This document shows, in pieces, positions 13,310-25,200 of a stretch of 64,000 nucleotides of DNA. Where the stretch lies: NCBI GenBank assembly GCA_903813345.2, contig CAIIXF020000010.1, positions 7,493,169 to 7,557,168 on the forward strand, in the 5' to 3' direction. The notes beneath the pieces were generated by a model that ran no database searches, was not told the DNA's origin, and saw only the letters and a list, made by a program, of their open reading frames with translations. The position numbers and the translations under genes are program-made. The stretch's first letter is position 1; each line of letters begins with the position of its first letter. The stretch comes from Owenia fusiformis (lineage: Eukaryota > Annelida > Polychaeta > Sabellida > Oweniidae).

Positions 13310-15086
13310 TTGACATTTTGATACTTAATATTGGAATAATTCACTGACCTTTCAAATTCCTAGAGCTCTGTTCCTTAGAGATTTATGTCAAAAACCAGAA
13401 ACCAGAGCGACAATATCTGTCACAATTATGTTGCCAAATTTACTCTAACTTTGACAGCACTTATTTAATTTACACGAATTATGTTTTAATATGTCAGTGT
13501 CAGGTTAGAATGGCACTCATTGTCATGGTCGGCAAATGAAAAAGAACGGAAATGGAAAAAATAGAAAATTGAGAGGAGTGATATGTACAGACATGTACAG
13601 GTATGTAATTGACCTTTTTAAAAAAAATTGTCCAGCCGAACAAAAAAAGATGAATATTATTTTTTATAAAAAATTTTAAAAGGACACCAATACATCTAGA
13701 TCTCATTAATAACTTCAAGATGTAAAAATGATGAAAAATAAGCATAATTGGACTAAAATTGGTCTAAATTGCCTAAAAGAATTTTACACATATTTGAGAA
13801 AAAATCCTGGGGAGAACAATGATGTGATAATTGTGAATATAAACAATATATAAGCCTACAAAAGGTCTGTGGCCTTAACTCTTCCTGTACCATTGGTAAA
13901 TGTTTTCTCACTATAGAACAGAATCAAAAGGGCGCAGTCGCAACTCATCCGAAAATGTATTTCCCTGGCTTTGAACTATGAAAAATCGGGGAAAATTGGA
14001 ACAATCTTGGCAGAGCTGTGAATGTGATAATTTTGTACCCACTTGGGAAAAAACTGTAAAACATTGCAAGGACAAAGCAACCAACAATAGTACAGATAAA
14101 ATACATTAGCTAAGTATAGGTTACCCAAAATATCTAATATCCAGGGTCAACATGATCTGGTAAGATAAAAAGTACTGCATGCAACTCAGTTATATGATAT
14201 ATATTTTTGGGTGTATACCTTGAGTATCTAAAATTTAGACTACACTTAATGACCTAGTACATGTACATTGGATTATGGTTCAAATAAAATATTAAATGTA
14301 ACGCCAATCAACATGTCCCCTCCTGAAATATCTCAAAAATAAATCTAGTCAATGAACCTAATATCTTTTTTTTTATAGTTGGCAAATGTTTATAAAACTG
14401 AAGTCATATACTTTGGGTAAAAGAAATTGAATAGCCACATGACAAATCAAAAATTTTAGTAAAAATAAGAATTTTTTGGCAATTTTCTTAGATTTTGAAC
14501 AAAATGTCTTCATATTTAGTGACGAATTAAGGAACGTTAAACATCGCCGCCTGTCAAAAATATAAACATATCCAGACCTCACACTTCAACCAATGAAAGA
14601 CTCCACTGTCTATTGAATGCCCATGGTCACATCAAGTATCTAAGGACCTGTAGAACTATCATCGCAAACCAAAAAATGTTAGTTGTGCCATGGAGTTTCT
14701 TTACATCAACAAGTGAACTTAGATGATATCACTAGACTATATATCAATACAGATAAGGGTATTACACTAGATCTATCTGTTCAGTATCAGTAATATAGGC
14801 AAATCTTACTTGTGACTGTTGATTTCAAAAGTCTAACTGATTGTATATCAAACTAACAGTCAGTCTATCTATAAATTGAGTGACCAGTAATCTATATACC
14901 CTAAAATTCATCAATACATAGGTGAATTTCTAATTTTAGGTACATGTTTGTCCTGAAATTCAAAAATAAAAATACTTAAAAACTTTTAAACTTTTTACAA
15001 ATAAACAAAAGTTTTGAAAAGATTTTTCAGAAATATTTCACGCTTTTGGTCCATTAGATTTGTATCAGAAGTAAATAAACACTTAC
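13310..15086. other. Gene-free stretch with an element end
   Basis: At 13793-13820 the text AAAATCCTGGGGAGAACAAT resembles the end of the miniature elements whose other copies end GGGAGATCACTG (37629) and similar. No coding region seen. Confidence 0.35.
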
Positions 15087-15135
15087 CATGTAATATGAAC
15101 AGTAACATAAGTCCAATGGCCGCCTTCTTATCCAT
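15087..15135 (-). CDS. Candidate first coding exon with signal peptide, gene not identified
   Basis: ATG at 15135 opens MDKKAAIGLMLLFILH, a basic start followed by a hydrophobic core as in a signal peptide, and runs straight into a consensus donor GTAAGTG (15081-15086) in phase 1. It lies 4 kb past the SORL1 stop, on the same strand. I could not connect it to further exons below 15 kb. A chance hit in AT-rich DNA is possible. Confidence 0.4.
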
Positions 15136-16182
15136 GATTGACGAACTATTTAAGAGTTATGGAGTGATTTTGAACGACATCAAAACATTTGTTTCCACAT
15201 CCTATGCTATTTGAATTCTTAATGACCTTGATGCACGCCATCTATCGGATGAACAGTGACTTTTTAACATTTTACGGTTTTATAGATGTCACGGCAGTAG
15301 AGTTCATTTCTAAATAGCTGAATAACGCTGACATAATAAAGATGTCACCCTTGATTTTCTTGGGCCAGACCTCAATTCACTTCAATGCTAGAAACTTGTA
15401 ATAGTCACTTAATTTCATGATTTATCAAAAACTGTTGTTTGAATCTGTCTGAAACTCGAATGACAGACCTATTAGATGACCCTGTCAATGTTCATATTGT
15501 GATTAAACATGAAGATATTGGTTGTCATACAAATAAGCCAAGGTTTTAATGAATTTTCGCATTGCACTAGATCTAAAGGATATTTTTTCAAAATGTCATT
15601 GAAAATGATTTACTAGTAAATGACATAACTGTGTAAATCAAGGCTACATTAGGAGAAAATGTGTCACTGAATTCAAATATGCTATCAAAAATAATAAGAA
15701 AAGTAAGTCATTAGAGGTAAAAAATGCAAATCTCTTAAAATTACATGAAAAACAAGAATTAGCAAAATATATAATGAATTGATAAAACATGATATATAAT
15801 AAAACATGACATTCTGCTAGTACATGTAAGTATCATCCCATATTTGAGTTTCAACAATTGTAACACAAGTGCATTCTTTGGCTTTAGTACTGTGAAAATT
15901 CCTATATGGTTTCGAGGCTTTGGGTTGTGTTATTTATTCAAGAATGATTGGAACATAATTAGATATTTTTTGTTGCCGTGTCATAGTTTGAGATATTGGG
16001 GATTTATTTTCTTTATGCACCCTTCAAATATTTGCCCTCGTGACCCAAACAAAGAGGATCAATGATTTGACACATATTGTTGTACCAGGGGTACTTAATT
16101 CCAGGGGTCTCAGGGAAACCTTTGAATAGTGCATCATGACTGAGTGTGCTTTTAAGAGCTTTTTTCTTGCTCTGTTGGCTTT
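15136..16182. other. Gene-free stretch
   Basis: Contains the region upstream of the candidate exon at 15135 (TTAAATAG about 15 bases upstream of the ATG, too close to be a clear TATA box). Nothing else recognised. Confidence 0.35.
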
Positions 16183-16538
16183 GGATAAAAAACGTCCAAC
16201 CTCATACCCACCTACGTGGAACATGATACAGTCATTGGAGGGTTCAATTTTAAAGATTATTAAATCTCGAAATAACATTTCTACAATTCCGGCTTTATTT
16301 TATCACTAGACTAGACAGATGGCAGATCCATAAATAAAGGCATATGGATGCCCCGGGTGGGAATCGAACCCAGCTGGGATGTAGTAGCATCTTGCTATCA
16401 AGGGTCGTTACAAATGCATCTATAATTCATCATAAACTAAGATTTAACAAACTGAGATCTTTAAAATTTAACCCTTCAAAGACTCTATCATGTCCCACGT
16501 ACGTGGGTAGGTGGGTATGAGGTAGGAGGTTTTTTATA
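16183..16538. repeat. Inverted repeat enclosing a tRNA-like B box
   Basis: Left arm 16183-16268 and right arm 16441-16538 are imperfect reverse complements (shared core CTCATACCCACCTAC and TTAAAGAT, about 80 percent by eye). Between them, on the minus strand, GGTTCGATTCC (16370-16360) is a perfect pol III B box with a 4-base T stem, followed by CCACCCGGGGCA. No full cloverleaf can be drawn, so this is best read as a tRNA-derived SINE relic or a hairpin element. Confidence 0.45.
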
Positions 16539-19059
16539 CAAAGCCTGCTGTGTTTGTTTTCCTCTTTTGACACCTGTGTTTACTAGATCTAATAATAGCA
16601 AAAGATGTAAAACTAACATTTAACAGTTTTTATAAAAAATACATTTTATTATTACATAATCAACAAGCATGCAGTATTTACATTCGAGCAAATCATTTTC
16701 TTTTTTAATCAACAATCCTGACAGTCGCACTTTTCATTTTTTGTTCAATAACAAGTTTTCACTACTTTATGAAACCTGTCAAAGTATGACATATTTAGAT
16801 ATCTTTGATCTAAGATGTGCAAAATATTGACTAGCCCCCAGTAAAACAGTCAAGTGACAGATCCTTATTTATTTACCATCTTAAAATACAATATTTGTCA
16901 TTTATTTTGGTGATGTTGAACATATAGACTTATACACTTCCATACATCTTTATAATTGAACATTTTACATGTTATAAGTTGTTGGTTTACATTCAGGGAA
17001 AACTCACGGAGTCTTCTTAAAAATGTGATAGTTTATCATAAAAATCTCAGATTTATCTTCCGATTAAGAAATAACATTAAGACCTGGTTTCTCAACTATG
17101 AGATAAGACCTCCTTTTTAAAAATAAGATGACAATTCATGTTTGCATCCAACACATTCTGAACCACTCCTTGACAAGGGGTGAGTCGAGTACTTCAAAAG
17201 GAATCTTTTGAGATTCTGGCAAAATGAGCCATCCCCAACTCTTGAAAGAAGGAAACAATGATGTGATACAAGGCTCACAAATATGGAAAATTCATTCATT
17301 TTATAAAAGAAAATTTCCAAAATGGAGCTAGAATACACTTGAGGATGGCTTTTCGCAGATTGAATGGTTTAACATGAAACATTATTAATCAGATCGGATC
17401 AAAGATTTTCCATGTTAGCAAATCTAAATCTTTGACTGATGACTGTCTCATCAACCAAAAAGCATTCACTTTTGGCTCTATCAATTTCACAGAACTATAC
17501 ATTCAATTTTTTAATTCTCTGCATATAGTTTTGAATGTACATATTGAATGTTTTAATATAATTCAAAAGTCCATTTCATAATTTCTCCATAATTTGATAT
17601 GTTTACAATTTACATGATGACATAAGACAAGTAGAACTAGTCTTCCACTTAACCTTAACTGATATACTGACCGGCCCAAAAGTAGGTTTACAGTTATTCA
17701 ACAATCTTTCTGTAAACTGTAAACTTATTTTTAGGCCACTCTGTATATCCTTGTATTGATATGAAGTAAATCCTGTGTTGTTTTATTAAACTCCCCTCCG
17801 TTTTCATTTCTTTCAAAAGTATTAAATCAACAGATCTACTTTGGATCTTATCAAATCATGTCTGAGATTGCAGTATAAAATGTCATATTGAGCGTATTAT
17901 CTAAAGCAGAATGTTAATGGACTCATAATAACCTTAGTACTAACAGTCTCAGAAAATATTAAACCCCATTATTCTCATTAGAAAAAGGTTAGTATAAAAG
18001 TTGAAACATGTCCACAATTTATATGTACATGAATTTCAGATTCAAATTTCTAAGCCCCTTTGATTGGAATAAGAGCATCAAGGCTTCACCTTGACTTGTC
18101 TACAGAAATTCAAGTATCTTAATACATGTTTCATTAGGTTCCAAAGAGTTTTATAAGTCAAATGCTTGAAACAAATACACTATTTCAGCATATTTGGTAT
18201 GTATCTGAATAATACAGGAAAAAAGCCAATTTTAACAAGCATTATATTATAAAAAATACTATTAATTCTTGGATAATTTTCATTTTATATGGTGCTCTTG
18301 TATTGCCACGCATGGCAACACATACACATAAGCTGTTACCATGACAGCTAATCCTGTTCTCTCGCTCAAGCACAAAGTTGGAAAAACACAACCCGAGACT
18401 TGACACAGGAATATATTTGATTCACTGTATATATATGGGGTATTTGAGACAATATACACATATATTTATTTAATATTTTCATCCACATTTCTTATATATA
18501 TAATCAATACCAAATATACAGGCAAAAGATTTCTTCTTATTTAATCACAGAAGCGATCTGTGAGACAGCTGTTAAAATGTACAGCATTGGATATGACAGC
18601 TGTGAAAATATAAAACAGCTGTGAAAGATAAAACAGATGTGTAAATGCATTAAATTTACACATGTATGGTACTCTTTATTTGAAAACAATAACTGCCTAA
18701 TATTTGAAGCAAATTGTTTTACCATTTTGGCTTCCTACTCAAGTTAATTTGACAAATCCCAAACTTTGGCTACAAAGCATGTTTTCAAATAAATCAAAAT
18801 ATGTGTAAACTAAAAATACAAGATATTATCCCTCCATTTGTACAAAAAACAAATACATATTGAAAAATTGGCAATATGAGTTAAAAATACGTACAACACA
18901 TATGTATAAAGAAGTATCTACATGTTTTTTCAAAATTCAAACCAAATTCGACAGTTTTCTTGTATCTCACTCAAGCAAAAAAATGTAAGCGAGTTCAATA
19001 ATTTTTTTTCATTCAGTGCAAACTGTTTTAAATTGGTACTTTTTACAGTTTAACACCTA
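16539..19059. other. Intergenic region past the SORL1 3' end
   Basis: About 2.5 kb of AT-rich sequence. It probably includes SORL1 3' untranslated sequence in its upper part; the boundary cannot be seen. A short hairpin-like CACGCATGGCAACA patch near 18308 is unremarkable. Confidence 0.4.
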
Positions 19060-19065
19060 TTTATT
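19060..19065 (-). terminator. SORL1: Candidate polyadenylation signal AATAAA for SORL1
   Basis: TTTATT on the plus strand, about 118 bases past the stop codon. Such hexamers are frequent in AT-rich DNA and others occur further downstream, so the true 3' end is open. Confidence 0.3.
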
Positions 19066-19182
19066 ATATTCCTTCATTAAAATATATTTTTGAATTGACT
19101 TCATAAATTGGTGTCCCTCTATGGCTGATTAGTAGCAAGCATTATATTTAGTCGATGTGATGACGTCACAATAATTGACCAA

Positions 19183-19244
19183 TTAGGCAATAACAAGTGG
19201 TTCGTCATCAGAAAATCCTCGAATCATTGGTTCTTCTTCTTCAG
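19183..19244 (-). CDS. SORL1: SORL1 last exon: acidic cluster and GGA-type C-terminus
   Basis: Encodes [19 protein letters not shown], then TAA (19183-19185). It corresponds to the vertebrate acidic cluster plus the C-terminal DD-x-P-x-V-I-A motif bound by GGA adaptors. Too short for simple ORF detection; identified from the tail sequence and phase. Confidence 0.95.
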
Positions 19245-22200
19245 CTGAAATCAATCAAAAATTGAAAATAATATTTCTACACAGAGATGTTCAAAAGTGT
19301 CACCCCCTGCCATTTGTTACAAATGCCAAACGACAACCGCTAAATGCAGAGTGCTGAAGTGAGAGACTATAAAAATATGTCACCACTTCTGGCGGTGACA
19401 GACAAATAAATATTTGAACTTTTCTCTGCCACATGGAAAGAACCCAGAAAGTTATGTCACATAATTGCTTTGGTTCAAGCACATTTAAAGTGGTCTTCTA
19501 GAAATACAGCTTACAAAGATCAAGGTAAGTAAATACAAGGGTTGTCCCAGAAGTAATGCACTATATGCTCTAACTTTCTTTAATATTCTTCAATTCAGCT
19601 GAAATTTTGTGCATATAACAATTGAAGTTTTATCTATTATATCCTGAAGTTTCAGCATCAAACATTAATGTTAAGTCTTAATATGGTTGCTGTACAATTA
19701 AGTTATATTTAAAGTAAAATAATCTATGAGGCATCATGCTCACCCCAGTCATCACCACTGCTGAATGTTGTTGCACCCGTCCTGGTGTCATAATGGCTGT
19801 TAGCAAATGACAAGAAACTTCTCTGTAAGCGATGGTGTCGCACAACAAATACAATTACTACAACTATTAAGGCAACAATGACGATGCCTCCGACTGCTGC
19901 GACTGCTGGTATCCATACACTCTTGCTTATGTTACTATTCTGAGGAGCTGATGGTACTGCCTTCCCTGTAAAAATAGAAGAAACTTGAGTTAAAATAAAA
20001 GAATGTGAAAACAAAATGGCTGATATTATTTTATATATCAAAACTGCCCCAAGAGGATAAAATTTTCCAGCTAATCAGCTTGTCTCTGGATCAGGGTAAT
20101 AATTTGACAATTCACAAGTCATACCATTTTTGCTTCACATTTTTCAGGGTATTGACTTATCATTTCAAAAATTATACCATTTTCCTTGACATGTTTAGAT
20201 GTAGAAATAATTGTGCCATGATATAATTTCCCAAGGTTATATACTTCTTACATGTCATATACAGTACAGTATGTAGTCTAATATATTTTCACATTTTTTC
20301 AATTTAAATCACATTTTATGGATAAAAATTATTGAAAAAGTGATTGAAAATTCTTTGATGGATTTTCCTTGTCAAACTTTAACGTCCCTCCCACCAGATA
20401 TGGCCTTTGGATATGAAGAGTACGCATCGCAGAAGGATGAAGACTTACACCACGGTTCCTTCCATGTATTTGACCATGCTCCATACTCAGGTTGGCCTGC
20501 ACTGGTGTGGCCAACATAACGCACTTTGAAAAAATAGATGTGGCCATATATCAGATCTTTAACTGTTTTACTACTAGAGGTAGTATCTCTACAATCTGTG
20601 AAGTTTAAATCTCGGAATGTATCACTCGGATTTGTAGTATTTGCTATGCACAACTGGTATTGCTGAAAATATAATAAATCAATACTGAATTCCACTTTAC
20701 AGATTTTGCTTTACATCCCTAATATATACATGAACATGTAGAGACATACTTAAGTACAAATACACTTTGAGAAATTGGTTTCAGATAAATAAAATCACCT
20801 ATGCTTATATCATAACATCTTGAAAATTTCAGATATAAATAATTGATACATCAAAGTTGATGTTGTATTTTAAAGTAAGTAATGCATTGCCATACTTATA
20901 ATTCATGTATCTAATAACAAGAGTTGCGCTTGACTTTTTAAAAGCTGTACTAATTCTACTTGTACATTACACATTATTCTGTAACAATTTTGCTTAGATT
21001 TATTTTTGAATGCCACAATGTTTTAACCAATGTTCACTTACTGCATTTTTTTCTGGGACTCCCTCTAAATTTTCCCAATCAAAATATAAATTTCCATCCT
21101 GGAGATGTTCCCCTTTGAATCCAACTGGAGCCTGGTACTGATCTGCAAAATAGAATAGTATTTGACAATATACAGTCAGTTAAGTATTTTAACCAATGAC
21201 ATGCTTCCATTTAGGTTCTTTTTTCGGTTCTATGATTAGCGTCATCCTGAATTTGCAATTTTTGTCTTTTTTGTAAATACAAAAAAAATCAGATGTAGAT
21301 GAACCACTCTTTTAATGAAGCAAAATAGTCAAATCAAACTCTTGGAAAGAATAATAATAAAGACAGTACTCACTAGTTGAAAACACAATAGGTTTGGTGT
21401 ATTTTGCTCCTTTTACATCTGCATGGATACTCAGTCTATATCTAGTATTTGGTATCAAATTTCTAACTGTGTAGCTCCAATGGGTCTTGTTGGATGGTTG
21501 TGTAGTGAGAGCCCCATTTTTCAATTTTTCCAAGTTGGTGAATGACATAACATAGGCCTGTAAAACATAATAACAAACTAATATACCAATACGCGATAAC
21601 GTTTAATTTAGTTCAGTTTAGTTACCTCCCATTTGAAGAGCTCTCATGTATGGTACAACTTCGTCTACATCCGGGTTCTTTCCCATTGGATAACACAGGG
21701 GTGCTATTTTCAATGCCGCACTGCGACTCTATTAAACATTTATGTAGAGTTTCATTTGCACAAATGATAGGTATGTATGTAATTATGATATATGACAAAG
21801 CTTTTTGAACTATAATCCCCAAATCCGAAGATATCTGTAGTTGAAAATGCCGTCCAATTCCAGTGACGTCACTGATATCCCAGAAATTGCTCAGACGCCA
21901 TCGAAGATCGAAAAAATATAAATAATGTTACTTTGAATCTCCGATTATCTTTCTGATTATCAAATAGATTGGATCATATAACTATGCTTGAGGGCTGATG
22001 GAAGATCAGAAGCTGAGAAACGTTCAGAGTAATCGACTCATTCGGCGGGCCAATGAAAATTTGTCCCTTCCAAAGCGATGCATTATGGGAGATATTTATG
22101 TAAATTACCACCCGAACTCTTATCGAGAATAGAAGTATTGTATAGTAATATCAATAATATACTGTAGACATTTACATGGATATCAATATATACATGTACA

Positions 22201-25200
22201 TGTACATACATGCAAAGCCCCTTTCCTAAATCTTCTCTTTTAGGTATTTAAAAAGGAAGCAACTTTAAATTTTTAGAAAAATCAATGGATGTTCACTGAC
22301 ATTTTGGAGGAGAAGGATGTGGTAAATCTGTAATATAGTAAGTAACATCTTGCAGCTTCAAGTGGAAATATTGACTTGGTCCCCAACTGGCCAACATTTT
22401 TGAACCGGACACTTTCTTGACTGTATTCATACTTACCATTGGTCTTCGGAAACCAGTCTCACATGAAACATTCCAGTAGACAATCACAGAGGTAATATCA
22501 TTGGTTATCACAACTTTAACATCCTTTACTGGGGCTATCAAATCTGCAATACAATATAGTGTGATTGGTTAGACGTTAGCTTTAGAATCCTTTTAATAAC
22601 TACAAACAGTTATTTTTGTGGAACAGCTAATAGCCTATAAGAACTATAAATAATACTGGAAAAACTGAAATGGGGAGTGACCAATGACAGATCAGTTTCA
22701 CTATTTCCCAACACACACTTTTTGGTGGGTTAGCTATGAATACAAGTCATTAACATGACAGAATGTCACCATCTAACTGCTCACAATATTATGAGTTCAA
22801 TGTCAAGTCAGATTTGAATTTCTGAGAACTTGGAAGATGATTTTGAAACTTTTTCATTCAACGTGAAATCTCAAATCTAAAGTCAGATATTAACTTCTGA
22901 GAACATGTAATGTAGATGATTTTGGAAAAAATAGTCAATTTTTGAAATATCAATCATTTTTTAATAGTACTAATACTATAGATTATATTTTAATTGCATT
23001 TCCAAGGGGAAAGTTGTGCATGACTATTTATTATTGTTTTACATAGTACAGTATTGCTACCTACCTTGGGCTGTGACACCAGCTACTTTGTAATTGAAGG
23101 GCATAGGACCTTTTGGCTTAGTAATCTGAACTAAAATGAAATAGTCGGAGCATGCATGTAAACCACTTGATATGATGGCATCATTGAAACGTTTCACAGT
23201 CTTCTTCAGAGCTTTCTTTTCAATGTCACAGTCATCAAGTTCTTCATCTGTGTAGTAGACCGTGTATTCAACCTACATAAATAAATAAATATTAACAGAT
23301 ATGCATTCTTCCAGTTTTCATTTTTCATATGCAGTAAAACATATCTAAGCGGAACACTTTTGGTACCTCTTGAAAGTGTTCCACCTGAAAGATGTTCCAC
23401 ATATAGAGGTTGATTTATCAAGAAGTCAGCTGTTCTTGGAACAGAGGTGTTCCCCTTCTAAAAGTGTTCCACTTTACAGGTTTCACTGTATGACAATTCA
23501 TATGTACAATTTTAATTTTATTCACTCATTATCTTTGTTGTGTAACAATCATTTACATATCATATAGGAGAATGGTATACCATCATCAATCAGGTTTCAC
23601 TGTATGACAATTCATATGAACAATTTAAATTTTATTCACTCATTATCATTGTTGTGTAACATGGGTATACATATATAGCAATCATTTACATATCATATAT
23701 AGGAGAATAGTATACCATTGTCAATCAGGTTTTACTGTATACACGCTCAGATATAAACATAACATTCCAAACAGAATGAAATATTATATAACCTTATATT
23801 AAACCTGATATGTCTTTTATATATGTACATATGTAATTTAATGTCTCTGATAAGTGTACTTACATCAGCTGGTACTCCATTTGGTACAGGCCAAGAAACA
23901 TTGAATTCTGTCTTCCCAATACTTGCCACTGTTACATTTGTTATCATTGGCATCTTGGTTCCTAAATGCATAAGATATATATGATAGTATTACATACCTA
24001 GCGAAGCATTTAAATGGAAGTCAATGGAACTGAATGTCAGCTATATATTCCTGTATAGGCACCAAACTTTTTACCATGACAATCATATGATTCTCCCAAA
24101 TTCCACTCGCACACGGATGTGTGACGTCATTGATATAAACATATATTATAATTATTGTATAGGCTTCATTGCACTCTAATGTATCAATTTCTCTCTTCCT
24201 TTGAAAATTGCTTGATTTGTATTTTGAAAATATATCTAAAATTATTCCAGAATAAGCCATGAATCCAATACCAATGATACATGACATAATAATGTATCCA
24301 TACCTATTAAGGGTAATAAAATCCCAACTAAATAGCAATTCAATTATATCATTTTGAATAGTTCATGATAGATAAAACAAGACCATTATAGTAATATAAC
24401 CAAAAATTCACATTTTTAATCAGCTCTTAAGTTAAAGCTAAAATGTCAGATTTTTTACAAAACATCGTAGCAATTTTGATTATGAAGACATTTTGGAAAT
24501 TCCATTTTTTACAGAGGTTGTAGACCATAAAACAAACAGGCCTCTCTAAATTTATGACAATATGAAATCATACCATTTGTTTTATAATTCATATATAGAG
24601 CAGGTCCTGTTTCAAGTTTATCATAGGCTCTCACGACAACTTGATACGTCACACCTTGTACTAGACCAGTTACTGAAATGGAATTTTTGACATCATATTT
24701 ATAATGCTTAGATTCATTTCTGTACTCCTATGAAGAAGTTCGAGTACTGCAGGATTCCAGTAGCCCACAGTAACAGCTCCGCCGTCTATCTTACTAAAAT
24801 CAATCAAAATTTGTAATATTGCAAATTATTATTACAATCTAGCTAGCACTGTACTTCACACCTTGTACTAGACCAGTTACTGAAATGGAATTTTTGACAT
24901 CATATTTATAATGCTTAGATTCATTTCTGTACTCCTGGTAAGAAGTTCTAGTACTGCAGGATTCCAGTAGCCCACAGTAACAGCTCCGCCGTTTATCTTA
25001 CTAAAATCAATCAAAATTTGTAATATTGCAAATTATTATTACAATCTAGCTAGCATGAAATGGAATATTTGACATCATATTTATAATGCTTAGATTCATT
25101 TCTGTACTCCTGGTAAGAAGTTCGAGTACTGCAGGATTCTAGTAGCCCACAGTAACAGCTCTGCCATCTATCTTACTAAAATCAAATAACTTTATGAATT

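Noticed and set aside
16335-16420. Functional tRNA gene
   Set aside because: The B box and T stem are fine, but no anticodon loop of seven bases or matching acceptor stem can be drawn.
23206-23567. Plus-strand frame with GTTCCAC repeats as a gene
   Set aside because: It is the dispersed GTGTTCCACTT repeat next to a SORL1 exon on the other strand.
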